Shown one piece after another: positions 1-6,685 of a stretch of DNA of 30,156 bases (the stretch's first letter is position 1; every line of letters begins with the position of its first letter). Position numbers and translations under genes: made by a program. The DNA lies in contig JAWGHR010000015.1 of NCBI GenBank assembly GCA_032560695.1, forward strand, positions 1-30,156. Direction: 5' to 3'. The stretch comes from Peptoniphilus_A harei_B (GTDB taxonomy: Bacteria > Bacillota > Clostridia > Tissierellales > Peptoniphilaceae). The notes beneath the pieces were generated by a model. That model had not been told where the DNA came from and ran no database searches. It saw only the letters and a list, made by a program, of their open reading frames with translations.

Positions 1-19
1 AGATGTGTATAAGAGACAG
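1..19. other. Nextera/Tn5 mosaic-end adapter remnant
   Basis: The first 19 bases, AGATGTGTATAAGAGACAG, are exactly the Tn5 mosaic-end sequence used in Nextera libraries. Translated in frame they give the tell-tale MCIRDS start seen in contaminated database proteins. This is a library artefact at a contig edge and not genomic DNA, so the apparent ATG at position 3 is not a start codon. Confidence 0.96.
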
Positions 20-39
20 TATATATATATATATATATA
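20..39. repeat. TA dinucleotide run at contig edge
   Basis: An uninterrupted alternating TA stretch directly joins the adapter remnant to coding sequence. It may be a real microsatellite-like tract or a low-complexity assembly artefact. Because it touches the adapter, its length and even its presence in the genome are doubtful. Confidence 0.7.
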
Positions 40-584
40 AGTTAGCCATTTCTCAGGAATCTAAACTGGTTCCTCTTTATAAAAAAGACTGGAGAGAGTT
101 CTGGCTTGAAGATATTGTTGATATTAAATCTGGAGTAAGACTTACTAAAGCTAATCAAAATGATGGCAAAATCGCATTTGTAGGGTCAACTGAAAACAAT
201 AATGGTGTAACAAATTTTGTAAGTAATACTAATAGTAGCTTGGATAAAGATGTACTAGGTGTAAATTATAATGGATCAGTTGTGGAAAATTTTTATCATC
301 CATATGAATGTATATTTTCGGATGATGTAAAAAGAATTAAGTGGAAAAATGAAAATATTGCAAATAAATACACCTATTTATTCTTAAAACAGATAGTACT
401 ACAACAAAAAGAAAAATATGCATATGGATATAAGTTTAATGGCACGAGAATGAAAAGACAAAAAATATTCTTACCGGTTGATAATAATGGTAAACCAGAT
501 TACTCTTATATGAAGAACTATATGCAAATTCAAGAAATTAAAAAATATTATGATTTGATCAGTTACTATAATGGCCAACTATAA
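21..584 (+). CDS. restriction-modification specificity (S) subunit, 3' fragment
   Basis: This is the C-terminal part of an S-type target-recognition protein, about 185 residues after adapter removal. The visible pattern is WREFWLEDIVDIKSG at the start of a target recognition domain, then a glycine/asparagine-rich core (STENNNGVTNF, NYNGSVVENFYHPY) and a closing segment with RMKRQKIFLPVDNNGKPDY. These are typical of the half-domains of type I HsdS and of BcgI-like S subunits, which choose the DNA sequence that the partner methylase and nuclease modify or cut. The gene enters from outside the window and any partner M or R genes lie further left. The stop at 584 is followed by a strong terminator. 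The first 19 bases of the apparent reading frame are adapter, so the true 5' end is unknown. The family call rests on motif resemblance; type I versus type IIG/BcgI-like is undecided. Confidence 0.8.
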   Translation: MYIYIYKLAISQESKLVPLYKKDWREFWLEDIVDIKSGVRLTKANQNDGKIAFVGSTENNNGVTNFVSNTNSSLDKDVLGVNYNGSVVENFYHPYECIFSDDVKRIKWKNENIANKYTYLFLKQIVLQQKEKYAYGYKFNGTRMKRQKIFLPVDNNGKPDYSYMKNYMQIQEIKKYYDLISYYNGQL

Positions 585-643
585 ATTACAATATACTAAT
601 AAAGATAAGAGAAGACTAAGAATTAAATCTATTTGATTAAGTA

Positions 644-680
644 AAATAAAGGTTATCGATTTTTTCGATAACCTTTATTT
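644..680. terminator. bidirectional intrinsic terminator
   Basis: A perfect 16-bp stem (644-659 with 665-680) encloses a five-T loop. The GC-containing core GGTTATCGA pairs with TCGATAACC, flanked by AAATAAA/TTTATTT, so a U-tract forms on both strands. It lies between the S-subunit stop (+) and the end of the convergent aminomethyltransferase-like gene (-) and can serve both. Confidence 0.85.
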
Positions 681-764
681 TTGTTTTGCTTTTATAATTG
701 AGTCTTCTATTAATATTTTATATAAAATTTATTAATTTATTTATTAATTTACTCTCTAATTCTT

Positions 765-1775
765 TTATCCTCTTACTCTTTTGTTTTCTTTGTCGTAGAA
801 GACCCTGTCACATAGTTTTGCTTCTAAGCTGCCTGCTTTTGTTTTTATTTCTACTTTTTTGCCTTCTACTGCCTTATCTTTTTCTATCATGCAGTAGCCG
901 ATAAATTTTTCTAATGTGTAACCATAAGTGAATTTTGTTACCTTACCAATTTTTTTGCCATCAAGTAGGACTTCGTCGCCTGCTTCAACTTCTCCATCTT
1001 CTAATAATTCAAAGCCAAAGAGGTCGCGAGTTACATTTTCTTTTGCCTTTAGGAGGGCTTCCTTACCAATAAAGTCGCTGTCCCAAGCTACTGTCCAGCC
1101 GTAACCTACTTCTAATGGGTTTGCGCCTTCAAGGTCGCTCATAAGAACGTAGCCCTTTTCGCCTGGTAGACTGCCAATGATTACATCACTTGTGATGTTC
1201 ACTAAATCAAATTTTTTTCCAGCTTCTTTAATTTTTTCTTCTAATACATCTTTCTTGTCTGACTGAACGTAAAGTTCGTAGCCAAGTTCGCCTGTGAAGC
1301 CTGCCCTTGCTACCATAAGGTCAAGATCGCTAAGAGAGTTGTCTTCAATTGTGAAGAATTTTAAATCTGAAATGTCCTTGTCTACTATTTTATTTACAAG
1401 GTCCTTGGACTTTGGTCCTTGAATAGCAAACATTGTTAGCTTGTCTGTGATGTTTTTGTATTCAACATCAAAGCCATTTTTAAATTTGTCAAACCACTCA
1501 ATCATCTTGTCGATGTAGAGGGTAGAGATCAAAAATTTATCTGCTTCTAGTCTAAAGACAATTACGTCGTCAATGATTTTGCCTTCTTCGTTTAGCATTG
1601 TTGTATAAAGTGCGTGGGTATCCTTCATATTTTTTATGTCATTTACAAAAACTTTGTCCAAGAAGTCGGCAGCGTCCTTGCCATTTACATCTAGGACTTG
1701 GTGAGTAAAGTCGTAATATCCAACGCCTGACCTAACAGCTTCATGTTCTCTTCTTCTTAAATCATCATTTTTCAT
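765..1775 (-). CDS. GcvT-family aminomethyltransferase-like protein (standalone)
   Basis: The 336-residue protein has the tetrahydrofolate-dependent aminomethyltransferase fold of the glycine cleavage T protein. Visible marks are GVGYYDFTH near the N terminus, NEEGKIIDDVIVFRL (the conserved DD of the folate-binding domain), FAIQGPKS, ARAGFTGELGYELY and the C-terminal-domain pattern NPLEVGYGWTVAWDSDFIGKEAL. The start at 1775 is chosen because an AAGGAAAG ribosome site precedes it by about eight bases; an in-frame extension of 25 residues upstream lacks conservation and a ribosome site. No gcvH, gcvP or lpd is nearby, and the usual R-L-E that precedes the KGY element in GcvT is replaced by LPGEKGY. 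A role in some other folate-dependent C1 or demethylation reaction is therefore as likely as glycine cleavage. The fold is secure; the substrate is not. Confidence 0.85.
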   Translation of the reverse strand: MKNDDLRRREHEAVRSGVGYYDFTHQVLDVNGKDAADFLDKVFVNDIKNMKDTHALYTTMLNEEGKIIDDVIVFRLEADKFLISTLYIDKMIEWFDKFKNGFDVEYKNITDKLTMFAIQGPKSKDLVNKIVDKDISDLKFFTIEDNSLSDLDLMVARAGFTGELGYELYVQSDKKDVLEEKIKEAGKKFDLVNITSDVIIGSLPGEKGYVLMSDLEGANPLEVGYGWTVAWDSDFIGKEALLKAKENVTRDLFGFELLEDGEVEAGDEVLLDGKKIGKVTKFTYGYTLEKFIGYCMIEKDKAVEGKKVEIKTKAGSLEAKLCDRVFYDKENKRVRG

Positions 1776-1820
1776 AAAATCACTTTCCTTTATCACTTTA
1801 AAACGATATCCTATATTCTT

Positions 1821-1850
1821 ATAATACCCAAGAAAATTTTTAAGTAACAA
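1821..1850 (-). promoter_or_regulatory. sigma-A-type promoter for the GcvT-like gene
   Basis: On the minus strand, TTGTTA (1845-1850) and TATTAT (1821-1826) are separated by 18 bp, about 45 bases upstream of the start at 1775. The short leader leaves no room for a glycine riboswitch, and none is seen. Confidence 0.5.
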
Positions 1851-1994
1851 AGCCTGGAAGTCCAGTGACTTTAATTTTTATTGTCTTAGCTAAAAAATTT
1901 TAAGGACTGAAAAGAAACTTAGTCATTAAAGTTAATTCTTTTTTATAAATAAAGCTTAGTCAAAAAAATAAACTCTTCATCCTAAGTCGAGCTA

Positions 1995-2040
1995 GTGTAT
2001 ATACACTTGACTTGTCCTGTCTACTTCTTTGTAATATAAT
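1995..2040 (+). promoter_or_regulatory. nadA promoter with overlapping candidate NiaR operator
   Basis: TTGTCC (2012-2017) and TATAAT (2035-2040), 17 bp apart, form a good sigma-A promoter about 27 bases before nadA. A perfect 12-bp palindrome GTGTATATACAC (1995-2006) abuts TTGACTTGTCCTGTC just upstream of and over the -35. Because niaR closes this operon, the palindrome/TTGTC region is a natural candidate for NiaR binding with nicotinate as co-repressor. The promoter is read from sequence; the operator assignment is inference. Confidence 0.6.
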
Positions 2041-2066
2041 TTTAAGCAAAATTTATTAGGAGATTG

Positions 2067-2990
2067 GTGAAATTGAAAAATTTAGAAAATTTAAGTTTAG
2101 AAGATAAAATTGAAATATTAAAAAAATTAAAGGAAGAGAGAGATGCTGTTATACTTGCCCACTACTATGTTGATGAAGAGATCCAAGCCGTGGCTGACTA
2201 CATAGGAGATTCTTTCTTCTTAGCTCAAAAGGCTACAGAACTCAAGGAAGAAACCATAGTCATGGCAGGAGTCTATTTCATGGGAGAAAGTGTTAAGATT
2301 TTGAATCCAAGCAAGAATGTTTTGATGCCTGATCTTGGAGCAGATTGTCCCATGGCCCACATGGTGAGCATTGAAAAAATTAAGGAGATGAGAGACAAGT
2401 ACGATGACCTAGCAGTTGTGACTTACATAAATTCTACTGCAGAGATCAAAGCCTACTCAGATATTTGTGTCACATCTTCAAACGCTGCAAAAATTGTTAA
2501 TAAATTAAAAGAAAAAAATATATTTTTTGTTCCAGATAAAAATCTTGGGGCTTATATTAAGAAGTCATTGCCAGATAAAAATGTCATTTTAAACGACGGC
2601 TACTGTCCTGTTCACGACGAGATAGACATAGAAGACGTAAAGGCCTACAAGGGTAAGGTAAAAATTTTAGCCCATCCAGAATGTAGGAAAGAAGTCTTAG
2701 ACCTTGCTGACTTCATTGGCTCTACAAAGGCAATTATTAATGAAGCAGGCAAGTATGATGACGTCTTAGTTGTCACTGAAGAAGGAATTTTTACTGAGTT
2801 AAAGAAAAAATATCCAGATGTTAAATTTAGGAAGCTTGCCAAGGGACCAATTTGCGATGACATGAAAAAATTAAGTGTAGATAAGATTATTGAAGTCTTA
2901 GAAGAAAATAAAAATCAAGTTGAAGTCCCAAGAGAAATTAGAGAAAGAGCTTTGAAGCCCCTAGAAAAAATGTTGGAGTTAGGTGCATAG
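2067..2990 (+). CDS. nadA: quinolinate synthase NadA
   Basis: NadA condenses iminoaspartate (from NadB) with dihydroxyacetone phosphate to give quinolinate, using a [4Fe-4S] cluster. The protein of about 307 residues shows the three cluster cysteines in their expected contexts, DLGADCPMAHM (about residue 94), NDGYCPVHDE (about 180) and GPICDDM (about 263), plus the family signatures AHYYVDEEIQ, YINSTAEIKA and the SSNA motif. The ribosome site TAGGAGA at 2057-2063 touches the first possible codon. TTG 2064, GTG 2067 and TTG 2073 are all in frame, and GTG 2067 or TTG 2073 are better placed, so the exact start is uncertain by a few residues. It is the first gene of nadA-nadB-nadC-niaR. Confidence 0.96.
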   Translation: MKLKNLENLSLEDKIEILKKLKEERDAVILAHYYVDEEIQAVADYIGDSFFLAQKATELKEETIVMAGVYFMGESVKILNPSKNVLMPDLGADCPMAHMVSIEKIKEMRDKYDDLAVVTYINSTAEIKAYSDICVTSSNAAKIVNKLKEKNIFFVPDKNLGAYIKKSLPDKNVILNDGYCPVHDEIDIEDVKAYKGKVKILAHPECRKEVLDLADFIGSTKAIINEAGKYDDVLVVTEEGIFTELKKKYPDVKFRKLAKGPICDDMKKLSVDKIIEVLEENKNQVEVPREIRERALKPLEKMLELGA

Positions 2991-2991
2991 G

Positions 2992-4254
2992 ATGAAAAAA
3001 TTTGATGTTTTAATTGTTGGTTCAGGTCTTGCTGGAGTCAGCACTGCCCTAGAGTTGAGTAAAGATTATAGGATTGGTCTTGTAACAAAGAAAAAGTTAG
3101 AAGATTCAAATTCTTATCTTGCCCAAGGTGGGATAAATGTATTAAGAGATGGTGACGACAGACAAGTTTTTATAGAAGACACCATGAAGGCAGGCCACTA
3201 CAAAAATAATTTGAAGTCTGTTGAGACCATGGTGGACAAGTCCCAAGAGGCAATTGAGTTTTTAATGGATCTTGGAGTTGAGTTCACAAAGAGAGATGGT
3301 CAACTTGATTATGCAAGAGAGGGGGGCCACTCAGCATCAAGGGGCCTTCACATTGACGATGAGATTGGCAAGGGAATCTTAGATGTCCTCTATAAAAGAT
3401 TAAGGGAAAGAACAAACATAGAAATATTTGAAGACACTTCTATACTTGACCTTATTGTAAAAGATGGCAAGTGTTACGGAGCAAGGTCTCGTGATGAAGT
3501 TTTTATTTCTACAAATGTGGTCCTTGCAACTGGTGGACTAGGTGGACTCTTTGACAAGTCAACAAACTTTCCTCATATTTGTGGCGATGGACTTGCCATG
3601 GCAATAAAAAATGGTGTCAAGATAAAGGACATTTCTTACATTCAGTTTCATCCAACTTCCCTTTATGAAGAGGGAGTGGAAAGGCAACTATTAATATCTG
3701 AATCTGCTAGGGGAGAAGGTGCAGTCCTACTTAATCACGAGGACCAGAGATTTACAGATGAAATGAAGCCAAGAGACATTGTGGCAGGAGCAATAAAAAA
3801 TGAAATGGAAAAAGAAGGAGTGGACTTTGAATACTTGTCTATGAAACCCCTTGGAGAAGAAAGAATTCCCAAGAGATTTCCAATGATTTTTGATGAGCTA
3901 AGGGCCAGGGGTATAGACCCAAGATATGAAAATATCCCAATAGTTCCCTGCCAACACTACACCATGGGAGGTATAGAGTGCGACATAGAGGGTAGGACAA
4001 ACCTTGAGGGCCTCTTTGTAGTTGGCGAAGCTGGCAATGTTGGAATTCATGGTTCCAATAGACTTGCCTGCAATTCTCTTCTTGAGTGCGTAGTTTTTGG
4101 AAGAATTTTGGCAGACTACTTAAATGAAAATAAATTTGATAATGAAGAAATAAATTTTCCAATTGATACAATAGATATGGATAGAGAAGAAGAAGGAAAA
4201 ATTATTTTTGAAAGGATAAGAGAAGATGAGAGAGCTAAAGCCAATCTTAATTGA
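2992..4254 (+). CDS. nadB: L-aspartate oxidase NadB (short form)
   Basis: This flavoprotein oxidises L-aspartate to iminoaspartate for NadA. The FAD-binding start is MKKFDVLIVGSGLAGVSTALELS, followed by SYLAQGGINV, the substrate-loop region HSASRGLHIDD, LATGGLGGLF, a catalytic-loop segment ISESARGEGAVLLN and the C-terminal FAD signature GLFVVGEAGNVGIHGSNRLACNSLLE. At about 420 residues it lacks most of the helical C-terminal domain that brings enterobacterial NadB to about 540; short versions occur in other anaerobic Firmicutes. ATG 2992 is preferred because AGGTG precedes it at good spacing; a GTG at 2983 would overlap nadA. The 3' end overlaps nadC by 29 bases. In anaerobes fumarate is the probable electron acceptor (family knowledge, not visible here). 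Confidence 0.95.
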   Translation: MKKFDVLIVGSGLAGVSTALELSKDYRIGLVTKKKLEDSNSYLAQGGINVLRDGDDRQVFIEDTMKAGHYKNNLKSVETMVDKSQEAIEFLMDLGVEFTKRDGQLDYAREGGHSASRGLHIDDEIGKGILDVLYKRLRERTNIEIFEDTSILDLIVKDGKCYGARSRDEVFISTNVVLATGGLGGLFDKSTNFPHICGDGLAMAIKNGVKIKDISYIQFHPTSLYEEGVERQLLISESARGEGAVLLNHEDQRFTDEMKPRDIVAGAIKNEMEKEGVDFEYLSMKPLGEERIPKRFPMIFDELRARGIDPRYENIPIVPCQHYTMGGIECDIEGRTNLEGLFVVGEAGNVGIHGSNRLACNSLLECVVFGRILADYLNENKFDNEEINFPIDTIDMDREEEGKIIFERIREDERAKANLN

Positions 4255-5071
4255 CAAGTATATAATGGCAGCCCTAAGGGAAGACATGACAAGTGGAGAC
4301 ATCACAACAGATTCAATTTTAAAGGATGAGAGGGCTAAGGTAAATTTAAGAGCCAAGGACTCTGGCATCCTTGCAGGTCTTGATGTCTTTAAGAGGGTCT
4401 TTGAAGTCTTAGACCAAGATGTGGCTTTTGAATTTTATTTTTCTGATGGCGATGAGGTTAATAATAAGGACTTAATAGGAAAAATAAGTGGAAGAGCCAA
4501 GGCAATCCTTGAGGGAGAAAGGACAGCCTTAAACTTCTTGCAAAGAATGAGTGGGATTGCAACTTACACCAAGAAGATGGTTGACGCCCTTGACAGTGAC
4601 CGTGTAAAAATTCTGGACACAAGAAAGACTACACCTAACATGAGGATTTTTGAAAAGTATGCAGTAACACTTGGTGGAGGCTACAACCACAGGTACAATT
4701 TATCTGATGGAATTATGCTTAAAGACAACCACATAGATGCAGCGGGAGGGATAAGAGAGGCAGTGGAAAAAGTGAGGAGGATCAATCCCTTTGTAAAGAA
4801 AATTGAAGTTGAAGTAGAAAACTTTGACCAAGTTAGGGAAGCCTTAGAGGCAAAAGCTGATATAATAATGTTAGACAACATGGATATAGAAGAGATAAAA
4901 GAAGCCTGCAAGATAATTAATAAGAGGGCCATCATTGAGTGCTCAGGTAACATTAGTCTTGAAAATATAAATTCTTATAGGGACCTAGATATTGATTATA
5001 TATCATCAGGTGCAATCACTTATGGAGCAGGAGTCTTAGACCTATCCATGAAAAATTTGAAAATCTATTGA
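4226..5071 (+). CDS. nadC: nicotinate-nucleotide pyrophosphorylase NadC
   Basis: NadC (quinolinate phosphoribosyltransferase) converts quinolinate and PRPP to nicotinate mononucleotide, completing the NAD branch begun by NadA and NadB. The 281 residues carry REDMTSGDITTD at the N terminus, EGERTALNFLQRMSGIAT, the active-site stretch LDTRKTTPNMR, GGGYNHRYNLSDGIMLKDNH, the barrel segment IEVEVEN, and IMLDNM near the C terminus. It starts inside the last codons of nadB, so translation is coupled. Length is normal for the family. Confidence 0.97.
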   Translation: MRELKPILIDKYIMAALREDMTSGDITTDSILKDERAKVNLRAKDSGILAGLDVFKRVFEVLDQDVAFEFYFSDGDEVNNKDLIGKISGRAKAILEGERTALNFLQRMSGIATYTKKMVDALDSDRVKILDTRKTTPNMRIFEKYAVTLGGGYNHRYNLSDGIMLKDNHIDAAGGIREAVEKVRRINPFVKKIEVEVENFDQVREALEAKADIIMLDNMDIEEIKEACKIINKRAIIECSGNISLENINSYRDLDIDYISSGAITYGAGVLDLSMKNLKIY

Positions 5072-5078
5072 GGGAAAA

Positions 5079-5588
5079 ATGTTAGATCCAAAATCAAGAA
5101 GAGAAGACTTGTTAAAAATTTTATACGAAAGTCAAAAGCCTATGTCGGGAGAAAATCTGGCAAAAAAGTTTGATGTAACAAGACAGGTTATAGTCCAAGA
5201 CATGGCAATACTCAGGGCCAGTGGCAAGGATATTGTATCAACCAATAGGGGCTACTACTTAAACGAAGCCAGGACCCAAAAAGTTTTTAAGGTCAAGCAC
5301 AGTGACAAGGACATAAAAAAAGAATTAGAAGCCATTGTTGACCTGGGAGGACTTGTTAAGGACGTCATTGTCCACCACAAGGTTTATGGTGAAATAAAAA
5401 AAGATTTAAACTGTTCATCAAGAAGGGACGTAAAAATTTTTTTAGAGAAGATGAATGAAGAAAAATCCAAACCCCTTGACGTGCTAACAGGTGGAGTTCA
5501 CTATCACACAGTTGTAGCAGAAAATGAAGAAGTCATGGAAGAGATAGAAGTTGTTTTGGGGGAAATGGGATTTTTAATAGAGGACTAA
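5079..5588 (+). CDS. niaR: NiaR-type transcriptional repressor of NAD synthesis
   Basis: The 169-residue protein has an N-terminal winged helix-turn-helix (SGENLAKKFDVTRQVIVQDMAILR) and a C-terminal 3H domain. The expected metal-binding set is present: H74 or H99/H100 region (VIVHHKVYGEI with E105) and the HYH pair at about 141-143. NiaR/YrxA proteins bind nicotinic acid and repress NAD synthesis and niacin uptake genes. It sits seven bases after nadC with a GAGGG ribosome site, as the last gene of the operon, which suggests autoregulation through the palindromic element before nadA. A terminator begins at its stop codon. Confidence 0.92.
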   Translation: MLDPKSRREDLLKILYESQKPMSGENLAKKFDVTRQVIVQDMAILRASGKDIVSTNRGYYLNEARTQKVFKVKHSDKDIKKELEAIVDLGGLVKDVIVHHKVYGEIKKDLNCSSRRDVKIFLEKMNEEKSKPLDVLTGGVHYHTVVAENEEVMEEIEVVLGEMGFLIED

Positions 5589-5614
5589 AGAGTTGGGAAG
5601 CTGACTCTTTTTTT
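5587..5614 (+). terminator. intrinsic terminator of the nad operon
   Basis: AAAGAGT (5587-5593) pairs with ACTCTTT (5604-5610) around a 10-base loop, followed by more T residues. The stem starts in the niaR stop codon, so readthrough into the pho operon should be low. Confidence 0.7.
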
Positions 5615-5662
5615 ATTGTAAAAATTTACATCACAAGGGATAAAGATTAAAAAGTAAAATAA

Positions 5663-5716
5663 TTTACATAAAATTTACAAAAGACTTCTTGGCAATTTAC
5701 AAATCAAAACTATAAT
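5663..5716 (+). promoter_or_regulatory. PhoP-type box and promoter of the pst operon
   Basis: Three exact TTTACA hexamers start at 5663, 5674 and 5696, spaced 11 and 22 bp, so all lie on the same DNA face. This matches the established PhoP box of Firmicutes (TT(A/T)ACA-like direct repeats every 11 bp). A promoter TTGGCA (5689-5694), 16 bp spacer, TATAAT (5711-5716) overlaps it. A fourth TTTACA at 5625 is out of phase. The response regulator encoded at 9893 is the obvious candidate activator, which would make the operon self-amplifying during phosphate starvation. Confidence 0.8.
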
Positions 5717-5763
5717 GACCATGAAATAAAAAACAAAATTAAATTTTGAAAGGATGAAAATTA

Positions 5764-6666
5764 ATGAAGTTAAAAAGTTTTGGAAAGATTGCTGTAGTTC
5801 TTGCTCTAGGTGCAAGTCTTGTTGCATGTGGAGGAAACAAAAAAGAAGATGCCACAGCTAATGCTGGTGGAAAAGAAGAAGGAAAAGATCTTGGAACAAT
5901 TAACGTTATATCAAGAGAACAAGGTTCTGGTACAAGATCAGCCTTCACTGAATTAACTGGCGTTCTTGTTAAGGAAGGCGACAAAGAAGTTGACAAGACT
6001 TATGAAGAAGCTGCTGTTCAATCTTCTACTGATGCTGTTCTTACTACTGTACAAAACGACGCTGCATCCATTGGTTATATTTCTCTTGGATCTTTAAATG
6101 ATGATGTTAAGGCTCTAAAGGTTGAAGGAGTTGAAGCTACTCCAGAAAATATTAAGTCAAACTCTTATAAGCTTGCTAGACCTTTTAACGTAGCTTACAA
6201 AAAAGATGTAGATGAAAAATCAATGGACCTTGTTAAATTCATTATGTCTGACGAAGGACAAAAGATTTGTGAAGAAGAAGGATACGTTGGAGATGCAAAG
6301 GGCGAAACTTATGAACCAATTGATAGTGATGCAAAATTAACTATTGCAGGTTCAACTTCTGTTACTCCTCTTATGGAAAAACTTGTTGAAGCTTACAAGG
6401 CTAAAAATCCTAAGGTTACTATTGATATCCAATCTAATGGTTCATCAGCTGGTATGACTGCTGCAATGGAAGGAACTGCACAACTTGGTATGGCATCAAG
6501 AGAACTTAAAGACGAAGAAAAGAATGCTCTTGACTTCACAGTTATTGCAAGAGACGGTATCGCAGTTATTGTAAATAAAGAAAATTCTGCTGAAGATGTG
6601 ACTATGGATGATTTACAAAAAATCTTTACTGGAGAATTAACTGAGTGGTCAGGACTTGCAAAATAA
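5764..6666 (+). CDS. pstS: phosphate-binding lipoprotein PstS, circularly permuted
   Basis: This is the extracellular phosphate receptor of the Pst ABC transporter. A signal peptide with lipobox LVAC (lipidated C22) is followed by a lysine-rich linker. Then comes the half that is C-terminal in ordinary PstS: NVISREQGSGTR (GSGTR at 54-58), SIGYISLGSLNDD, ATPENIKSNSYKLARPF and FIMSDEGQKICEEEGYV. Only after a short linker does the normally N-terminal half appear: LTIAGSTSVTPLMEKL (from residue 192), NGSSAGMTAAMEGTAQLGMASRELK, IARDGIAVIVN and IFTGELTEW. The protein ends exactly where ordinary PstS runs on into its VI-RE-GSGTR segment. All phosphate-binding loops seem present, so function is probably kept. 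A TTTTGAAAGGATG ribosome site precedes the start. First gene of pst-pho; pstC follows after 19 bases. Confidence 0.93.
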   Translation: MKLKSFGKIAVVLALGASLVACGGNKKEDATANAGGKEEGKDLGTINVISREQGSGTRSAFTELTGVLVKEGDKEVDKTYEEAAVQSSTDAVLTTVQNDAASIGYISLGSLNDDVKALKVEGVEATPENIKSNSYKLARPFNVAYKKDVDEKSMDLVKFIMSDEGQKICEEEGYVGDAKGETYEPIDSDAKLTIAGSTSVTPLMEKLVEAYKAKNPKVTIDIQSNGSSAGMTAAMEGTAQLGMASRELKDEEKNALDFTVIARDGIAVIVNKENSAEDVTMDDLQKIFTGELTEWSGLAK

Positions 6667-6685
6667 AAAATGCAAAGGAAATAAA

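Noticed and set aside
698..904. Open frame of 68 codons on the plus strand, very leucine- and cysteine-rich
   Set aside because: Mostly antisense to the end of the GcvT-like gene, no ribosome site, composition typical of the complement of an AT-rich gene.
1918..1956. Repeated CTTAGTCA before nadA
   Set aside because: Two short copies in an AT-rich gap, outside the promoter; not distinguishable from chance.
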